Shown here in pieces: positions 58,660 through 64,000 of a stretch of DNA of 64,000 nt. Positions within the stretch are counted from its first letter, which is position 1; each line of letters opens with the position of its first letter. Source of the DNA: Streptomyces spiralis. GTDB lineage: Bacteria > Actinomycetota > Actinomycetes > Streptomycetales > Streptomycetaceae. The notes below the pieces were generated by a model. The model was not told the origin of the DNA and did not search any database. It was given only the letters and a program-made list of their open reading frames with translations. The DNA is taken from NCBI RefSeq assembly GCF_014654675.1, contig NZ_BNBC01000024.1:16292-80291 (forward strand), in the 5' to 3' direction. A program made the translations under genes and the position numbers.

Positions 58660-58863
58660 TCAGACCGGGGTGACGTTCTCCGCCTGCGGGCCCTTCGGGC
58701 CCTGGGTGACGTCGAAGGACACCTGCTGGTTCTCTTCGAGAGAGCGGAAACCGGTCGCGTTGATCGCGGAGTAGTGGACGAAGACGTCGGGGCCGCCGCC
58801 TTCTTGGGCAATGAAGCCAAAGCCCTTTTCGGCGTTGAACCACTTCACGGTTCCGGTAGCCAT
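58660..58863 (-). CDS. Cold-shock domain protein (CspA family)
   Basis: The 67-residue OB-fold protein contains RNP-1 KGFGFI and RNP-2 VFVHYSAI, with KWFNAEKGFGF at the start. It binds single-stranded RNA/DNA and melts secondary structure. ATG 58863 has a strong AGGAGGG 4 bases upstream. The long upstream leader and tight terminator suit an abundantly made short transcript. Confidence 0.95.
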   Translation of the reverse strand: MATGTVKWFNAEKGFGFIAQEGGGPDVFVHYSAINATGFRSLEENQQVSFDVTQGPKGPQAENVTPV

Positions 58864-59223
58864 AAGCCCTCCTTGGGCCCAAAGGGTCGCCCTGCTCCAG
58901 AACCTGCAATGTGAAAACGATATCGCCGCACAACTGCATACGTCTGAAAACGACCAGAGCCCGCGGTCACATGCTCCGCAGGCTCTGTACTGCAAGGGAA
59001 ACCAAAACTGCAACTTGGTGGCGAGCCTAGCACGCGGGCCCGGGAAAGCAATAGAGGTCAAGATCACGTCACCCGGACGTTTGAAGGCTCTGCCGAGAGG
59101 TTGACGCAGAGCATTTGGTGGAAGTAGGCGCGGGCATCGGCCGAGCGGGTGAGAGCCGAGGCGGTCCGGGGCGGCCGAGGGGGCGGCGGTGGGACCGTAC
59201 CGACCAGGGTCTAGTCTCGCGAT
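58864..59223. other. Leader/promoter region between the cold-shock gene and mqnA
   Basis: This 360-base stretch has no supported gene and is unusually AT-rich for the window between about 58905 and 59010. On the minus strand TTGCAG and TACAGA are 18 bases apart near 58990-59020, a possible promoter. TCGTTTTCA occurs twice (near 58915-58923 and 58948-58956), perhaps as part of a structured 5' UTR of the cold-shock mRNA. Confidence 0.4.
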
Positions 59224-60072
59224 GTGGACAATTCTCGCACCCGGCCGCGCGTCGGCCACATCCAGTTCCTCAACTGCCTGCCCCTGTACTGGGGGCTCGC
59301 GAGAACGGGCACGCTCCTCGATTTCGAGCTCACCAAGGACACCCCGGAGAAGCTCAGCGAGCAGATCGTGCGGGGGGACCTCGACATCGGGCCGGTCACC
59401 CTCGTGGAGTTCCTCAAGCACGCCGACGACCTGGTCGCCTTCCCCGACATCGCCGTCGGCTGCGACGGTCCGGTGATGTCGTGCGTGATCGTCTCTCAGG
59501 TCCCGCTGGACCGGCTCGACGGCGCCCGTGTCGCCCTCGGCTCGACCTCCCGCACCTCCGTGCGCCTGGCCCAGCTGCTGCTCGCCGAGCGGTACGGGGT
59601 GACTCCGGACTACTACACCTGTCCGCCCGACCTGAGCCTGATGATGCAGGAGGCGGAGGCCGCCGTGCTTATCGGGGACGCGGCGCTGCGCGCCAACCTC
59701 CACGAGGGCCCCCAATACGGCCTCGACGTGCACGACCTCGGGCAGTTGTGGAAGGAGTGGACCGGTCTGCCGTTCGTCTTCGCGGTCTGGGCGGCGCGCC
59801 GCGAGTACGCCGAGCGGGAGCCGTTCCTGACCCGCAAGGTGCACGAGGCGTTCCTGTCCTCCCGCGACCTGTCCCTGGAGGAGGTCGGCAAGGTCGCCGA
59901 ACAGGCGGCCCGCTGGGAGGCCTTCGACGAGAAGGTCCTGGAGGAGTACTTCACCACCCTCGACTTCAGCTTCGGCGGACCGCAGCTGAAGGCGGTCGCC
60001 GAGTTCGCCCGGCGGATCGGCCCGACGACGGGCTTCCCGGCGGACGTGAAGGTCGACCTGCTGCAGCCGTAG
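59224..60072 (+). CDS. mqnA: Chorismate dehydratase MqnA
   Basis: MqnA removes water from chorismate to give 3-enolpyruvylbenzoate, the first step of the futalosine menaquinone route. The 282-residue protein has a periplasmic-binding-like fold with family motifs GHIQFLNCLPLYWGL, VTLVEFLKHADDLVAFPDIAVGCDGPVMSCVIVSQVPLD, GSTSRTSVRLAQLLL and GDAALRA. The start is GTG 59224. It is monocistronic in appearance, between the cold-shock gene and a kinase gene. Confidence 0.94.
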   Translation: MDNSRTRPRVGHIQFLNCLPLYWGLARTGTLLDFELTKDTPEKLSEQIVRGDLDIGPVTLVEFLKHADDLVAFPDIAVGCDGPVMSCVIVSQVPLDRLDGARVALGSTSRTSVRLAQLLLAERYGVTPDYYTCPPDLSLMMQEAEAAVLIGDAALRANLHEGPQYGLDVHDLGQLWKEWTGLPFVFAVWAARREYAEREPFLTRKVHEAFLSSRDLSLEEVGKVAEQAARWEAFDEKVLEEYFTTLDFSFGGPQLKAVAEFARRIGPTTGFPADVKVDLLQP

Positions 60073-60193
60073 CGGGCCCGCGCCGGCCGTGCCCACGCCG
60101 GCCTCGGGCGGCCCGGGCCGTGAGAAGTCCATGGGGGGACCCGGCCGTTCGGCACTACCCTGCTGGGGGAGCCGTACGGGGGAGGATGGACGC

Positions 60194-62128
60194 ATGCAGC
60201 CGCTGGGAGCCGACGAGCCCACGGTCGTGGGGCCCTACCGGCTGCTCGGCCGGCTGGGCTCCGGCGGCATGGGCCGTGTCTACCTCGGGCGCAGCGCGGG
60301 CGGCCGCACGGTCGCGGTGAAGATCGTGCATCCGCACTTCGCGCTGGACGAGGAGTTCCGGGCCCGGTTCCGGCGCGAGGTGGCCGCCGCGCGCCGGGTG
60401 GGCGGCGCCTGGACCGCCCCGGTGCTGGACGCCGACCCCGAGGCGTCCGTCCCCTGGGTCGCCACGGGTTACGCGGCCGGTCCCTCCCTCGCGGCGGCGG
60501 TCGCGGACGTCGGGCCGCTGCCAGCGCACTGCGTACGGGGCCTCGTGGCCGGCCTGGCCGAGGCGCTGGCGGCGGTGCACGAGCTGGGCCTGGTGCACCG
60601 GGACGTGAAGCCGTCCAACGTGCTGCTCACCCTCGACGGCCCGCTGCTGATCGACTTCGGCATAGCCCGCGCCATGGCCGGCACGGCATCCCTGACCTCG
60701 TCCGGTGTCTCGATCGGCTCGCCGGGCTACATGGCGCCCGAGCAGATCCTCGGCAAGGGCGTCACGGGTGCGGCGGACGTCTTCTCCCTGGGCGCGGTCC
60801 TGGTCCACGCGGCGACGGGGGAGCCGCCGTTCCTCGGCGACTCCTCGGCGGCACTGCTCTACAAGGTCGTCCACGAGGAGCCGGAGCTGGACTCACTGGC
60901 CGACGGCGAACTGCGGGAGCTGGCACGGGCCTGCCTGTCCAAGGACCCGGCCGCCCGCCCCGCCCCCACGGAGATCGCCCACCGCCTCGCCCCCGACGGT
61001 GCGGCCCGCCTGGTGTCCGGCGGCTGGCTTCCGGGCCGGCTGGTCGAGCAGGTCAGCCGCAGCGCCGTACACCTGCTGAACCTGGAGGCCGCGCACACCG
61101 AGCCTGCCGGACCGGCCGTACCTGCCGGACCGGCCGTACCTGCCGGATCGGCCGAACCGGCGTCCGGCCCGGTGGGGTTCAGCAGGGCGTCGGTCACCGC
61201 TGCCGGGGGCGGAGTGCGGGAGGGGAGCGGGTCCGCCGGTTCCGCGCCCGAGCCCCGGGCACCCGAAGCGCCGGTGGTGACCGGGGAGTTCGGTCCGCCG
61301 CCCGTGATGCCGACGGCCCCCGCCGTGCCCCCGCAGAGACCGGCTGCCACGACTCCGCCGCCCCTGCCCGGACAGCAGACGGCGGCGCCGTTCTCCATTG
61401 CGCCGTCCTCTGTCGCGCCGTCCTCTGTCGCGCCGGTCGCCGACGCGCCGGTCGCCGACGCGCCGGTCTCCGTCGCACCCGTCTCCGATGCGCCGGGCCC
61501 CTCGGGCGACCCGGCTCCGTGGTCGGGACCCAGGTCCGGGCCCGGCAGGTTCTCCGTCACCGTGGCGGCCGGCTCGGCACCCGGGAACGGTGGCCGGGGG
61601 CGGCGGATGAGCTGCAGTGTGGTGCTCGCGGTCGCGGGAGCGCTGGCGGTGGTGACCACGGTGGGCGGGGTGGTGCTCAACCAGTGGCACAGCGGCGGGT
61701 CCTCCGACGCGGGCAGCACGCCCCCCGCGGACGCCGGCGGCCGGCCGTCCGCGTCGTCGTCGGCCGCTGCCGTGCCCAAGGCGTACCTCGGCACCTGGCG
61801 CGGCACGGGCACGGTGACCGCAGCCGGGGTGGACATCCCCGGGGGCAGCTACGACATCGTCGTCCGTCAGGCCGCGCTGGGCGGCGTCGTCGGCTCGGTG
61901 ACCCAGACCGACGCCTTCGGAGGCGCCTGCGTGGACGTCCTCACCCTGAAGTCCGTCACCGCCAAGGAACTCGTGGCCGTCGGACGAGGCAAGAAGGGCA
62001 ACCCCTCGCACTGCGTCCCCGACGCCCATGTGGTCCACCTCCGCCCCGACGGCGACGACGCACTGCGGTTCACCTCCGAGGACCCGAAGGCCGGCGACCC
62101 CAAGGCCCGCGTGACCCGGGTGGACTGA
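60194..62128 (+). CDS. Receptor-type Ser/Thr protein kinase (PknB-like)
   Basis: ATG 60194 has GGAGG 8 bases upstream and gives 644 residues. The kinase domain (about 12-270) has GSGGMG (22-27), Lys43, HRDVKPSN (D137), DFG and SPGYMAPEQ. A Pro/Ala-rich linker (about 300-470) includes short tandem repeats of PAGPAV and of SSVAP/VADAP units. One membrane segment (about 473-498) precedes a roughly 110-residue extracellular domain with two Cys (GGACVDV, SHCVPD). No PASTA repeats are present. Downstream targets are unknown. Confidence 0.92.
   Translation: MQPLGADEPTVVGPYRLLGRLGSGGMGRVYLGRSAGGRTVAVKIVHPHFALDEEFRARFRREVAAARRVGGAWTAPVLDADPEASVPWVATGYAAGPSLAAAVADVGPLPAHCVRGLVAGLAEALAAVHELGLVHRDVKPSNVLLTLDGPLLIDFGIARAMAGTASLTSSGVSIGSPGYMAPEQILGKGVTGAADVFSLGAVLVHAATGEPPFLGDSSAALLYKVVHEEPELDSLADGELRELARACLSKDPAARPAPTEIAHRLAPDGAARLVSGGWLPGRLVEQVSRSAVHLLNLEAAHTEPAGPAVPAGPAVPAGSAEPASGPVGFSRASVTAAGGGVREGSGSAGSAPEPRAPEAPVVTGEFGPPPVMPTAPAVPPQRPAATTPPPLPGQQTAAPFSIAPSSVAPSSVAPVADAPVADAPVSVAPVSDAPGPSGDPAPWSGPRSGPGRFSVTVAAGSAPGNGGRGRRMSCSVVLAVAGALAVVTTVGGVVLNQWHSGGSSDAGSTPPADAGGRPSASSSAAAVPKAYLGTWRGTGTVTAAGVDIPGGSYDIVVRQAALGGVVGSVTQTDAFGGACVDVLTLKSVTAKELVAVGRGKKGNPSHCVPDAHVVHLRPDGDDALRFTSEDPKAGDPKARVTRVD
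61103..61500 (+). repeat. Short tandem coding repeats in the kinase linker
   Basis: Near 61110-61155 the 18-base unit coding PAGPAV/PAGSAE is repeated. Near 61395-61495 units coding SSVAP, VADAP and VS[VD]AP recur in 15-base steps. They lengthen the disordered cytoplasmic linker and may vary between strains. Confidence 0.65.
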
Positions 62129-62285
62129 CGGGACGCCCGGCGCGGGGCGGCCTGGCGTCGGCTCGGCGAAGGCGCTGGCGTAGGCTGGCCGGGTCTGCCC
62201 ACCCGTCTCCCACCACCACCCTTGTTTCGAGCGCTTCGCGCGCACCTCCTGTCCACCCTTACGAATCCTGCGAAAGGGACCGCCG

Positions 62286-63500
62286 GTGACCGAGAAGGCC
62301 GACCTCGCATCTGTTGATGTCACAGCCGTCCTCGACCGTGCCGCCGCGGGCGGGCGGATCACCCCCGAGGAGGCGCTCGAGCTCTACCGCCGTGCGCCGC
62401 TGCACGCGCTGGGCGCCGCCGCCGACGCCGTGCGCCGCCGCAAGTACGCGGGCACCGAGCACATCGCGACGTACATCATCGAGCGCAACATCAACTACAC
62501 GAACGTGTGCGTCACCGCGTGCAAGTTCTGCGCCTTCTACGCCGCTCCCAAGGACACGGAGAAGGGCTGGACCCGGGACCTGGACGACATCCTGCGGCGG
62601 TGCGCCGAGACCGTCGAGCTCGGCGGCACGCAGATCATGTTCCAGGGCGGCCACCACCCCGACTACGGCGTGGAGTACTACGAGAAGCACTTCCGCGCCA
62701 TCAAGGAGGCCTTCCCCCAGCTGGTCATCCACTCGCTGGGCGCCTCCGAGGTCGAGCACATGGCCCGGATCAGTGGTGTTTCCGTCGAGGAGGCCATCAC
62801 CCGGATCCACGAGGCCGGGCTCGACTCCTTCGCCGGCGCCGGCGCCGAACTCCTCCCCGAGCGGCCGCGCAAGGCCATCGCGCCGCTGAAGGAGTCCGGC
62901 GAGCGCTGGCTGGAGATCATGGAGACGGCGCACCGGCTGGGCGTGGAGTCCACGTCCACCATGCTGATGGGCACCGGCGAGACCAACGCCGAGCGCATCG
63001 AGCACCTGCGCATGATCCGGGACGTCCAGGACCGCACGGGCGGCTTCCGCGCCTTCATCCCGTACACCTACCAGCCGGAGAACAACCACTTGAAGGGCCG
63101 CACCCAGGCCACCATCTTCGAGTACCTGCGGATGATCGCGATCGCCCGCCTCTTCCTGGACAACGTGATGCACATCCAGGGCTCCTGGCTGACCACCGGC
63201 AAGGACGTCGGCCAGCTGACCCTGCACTACGGCGCCGACGACCTCGGTTCGATCATGCTGGAGGAGAACGTCGTCTCCTCTGCCGGTGCCAAGCACCGCT
63301 CCAACCGGATGGAGATCATCGAGCTGATCCGCCGGGCGGGCCGCGTCCCGGCCCAGCGCTCGACGACGTACGAGCACCTCGTCGTCCACGACGACCCGGC
63401 GAACGACCCGGTCGACGACCGCGTGATGTCCCACATCTCCTCGACCGCGATCGCGGGCGGGACGGCGCACCCCGAACTGAAGCTCCTCGCCTCCAACTGA
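62286..63500 (+). CDS. mqnC: Cyclic dehypoxanthinyl futalosine synthase
   Basis: This radical-SAM enzyme cyclises dehypoxanthinyl futalosine in menaquinone synthesis. The start is GTG 62286 with GAAAGGG upstream and the product has 404 residues. The cluster motif is C75-VTA-C79-KF-C82. Other family motifs are TEHIATYIIERNINYTNVC, FQGGHHPDYGVEYY, ESTSTMLMGTGETNAERIEH and IPYTYQPENNHLKG. The next gene follows after 11 bases. Confidence 0.96.
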   Translation: MTEKADLASVDVTAVLDRAAAGGRITPEEALELYRRAPLHALGAAADAVRRRKYAGTEHIATYIIERNINYTNVCVTACKFCAFYAAPKDTEKGWTRDLDDILRRCAETVELGGTQIMFQGGHHPDYGVEYYEKHFRAIKEAFPQLVIHSLGASEVEHMARISGVSVEEAITRIHEAGLDSFAGAGAELLPERPRKAIAPLKESGERWLEIMETAHRLGVESTSTMLMGTGETNAERIEHLRMIRDVQDRTGGFRAFIPYTYQPENNHLKGRTQATIFEYLRMIAIARLFLDNVMHIQGSWLTTGKDVGQLTLHYGADDLGSIMLEENVVSSAGAKHRSNRMEIIELIRRAGRVPAQRSTTYEHLVVHDDPANDPVDDRVMSHISSTAIAGGTAHPELKLLASN

Positions 63501-63511
63501 CGGACCGCCAC

Positions 63512-63958
63512 GTGCTGACCATTCACCTCGCGGATGAGGTCCGGTGCGCGTGGGACGCCGAGCCGCTGGTGCAGGGCGCCGTCGCCGTCGAGGGCTCCCG
63601 GATCGCGGCCGTGGGCACGCCGGCCGAGCTGCGGGAGCGGTTCCCGGGGGCGCGGGAGCGGCGGTGGCCCGGCGTGCTCGGGCCCGCGCGGGTGCACGAG
63701 GGCCCGCTTCCGGACGCTCCGAGCCCGCGTGAGCGCATCCACGCCGTGCTGAAGCTCGGCGCGGCGGCCGTCCTGGCCGGGCACGCGGACACGCCCGAAC
63801 TGCGCGCCGCCGCCCGGCGCAACGACGTCGCCGTGCTCGCGGCCGCCCGGCAGGCGGCCCTGGTGCCGGGCGGGCGCGCGGACCTCGCCGTCTTCGCCGC
63901 GGACGGCGCCTGCCTCGCGACCGTGTGCGCGGGGCGTCTTGTCCACCGCCGCCGCTGA
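63512..63958 (+). CDS. Miniature amidohydrolase-like (imidazolonepropionase-like) protein
   Basis: The 148-residue product starts at GTG 63512. It begins with the beta-sandwich of amidohydrolases (LVQGAVAVEGSRIAAVGTPAELRERFPG) and ends with the matching closing part (ALVPGGRADLAVFAADGACLATVCAGRLVHRRR). The catalytic TIM barrel and its HxH metal motif are missing. The gap is filled by about 55 residues (WPGVLGPARVHEGPLPD...). It is 11 bases after mqnC, so probably co-transcribed. It could be a degenerate relic of a futalosine-type deaminase or a stable accessory protein. Confidence 0.75.
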   Translation: MLTIHLADEVRCAWDAEPLVQGAVAVEGSRIAAVGTPAELRERFPGARERRWPGVLGPARVHEGPLPDAPSPRERIHAVLKLGAAAVLAGHADTPELRAAARRNDVAVLAAARQAALVPGGRADLAVFAADGACLATVCAGRLVHRRR

Positions 63959-64000
63959 GCCGCCGCTGATCCCTTGCTGAGCCCCCGCGGGCTCACTCGG

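Noticed and set aside
63534..64000. Additional genes at the right edge
   Set aside because: The remaining 42 bases after the stop at 63958 are too short, and other frames over the last gene are Arg/Ala-rich shadows.

Overview
The window is high-GC actinobacterial chromosome, almost certainly Streptomyces. Coding frames have strong G/C at third codon positions and GTG starts are frequent. Marker families fit this too: a SUMT-HemD fusion, class I lysyl-tRNA synthetase, DUF3558 lipoproteins, the futalosine menaquinone genes, UdgX and a DUF574 methyltransferase. No rRNA, tRNA or CRISPR array was seen. About 60 protein genes are supported.

Region 1 (1-15 kb) is mostly core. It holds the 3' part of hemD, a VOC protein and a WYL regulator inserted before hemB, a small lipoprotein, a DUF574 methyltransferase, and divergent argS and lysS. 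A minus-strand run follows (DUF2637 membrane protein and two DUF3558 lipoproteins), then rtcB and a tyrosine-phosphatase/GNAT fusion.

Region 2 (15-35 kb) is accessory and rich in regulator/effector pairs. It holds an SDR with a tiny membrane protein, a YnfA-like protein, a 169-bp terminal-inverted-repeat hairpin element abutting a LysR gene, an MFS exporter, a secreted CBM2-FnIII-FnIII-GH18 chitinase with DasR-like upstream sites, and an OmpR-type two-component system. It continues with a lysyl-phosphatidylglycerol synthase, a LysR/EamA divergent pair, a hydrolase-GNAT pair, an MFS/secreted-hydrolase pair with a good promoter and palindromic operator, a PaaX regulator and a MarR pseudogene.

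Region 3 (35-64 kb) is largely core respiration. A conserved unknown protein precedes hemL and a phosphoglycerate-mutase-like gene. Then come a Tat lipoprotein deacetylase and the System II cytochrome c maturation set (ResA-like thioredoxin, CcdA, ResB, CcsB), with an apparent IS200/IS605 scar between resB and ccsB. The futalosine-pathway menaquinone genes follow: UbiD-type decarboxylase, MqnP, UbiX, Lrp regulator, mqnE, later mqnA and mqnC, and a miniature amidohydrolase-like gene. Among them sit udgX, GNAT, DUF4229, TetR, a MaoC/FabG pair with a tandem operator, a long-chain acyl-CoA ligase, a methyltransferase, a cold-shock gene and a receptor Ser/Thr kinase.

Functionally the window links tetrapyrrole synthesis (hemD, hemB, hemL), attachment of heme to cytochromes c, and menaquinone synthesis. 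The most unusual items are the 169-bp hairpin element whose arm differences are all G-U compatible on one strand, the GACAG array before the lysyl-PG synthase gene, the catalytic-barrel-less amidohydrolase next to mqnC, and several unusual fusions or tails.
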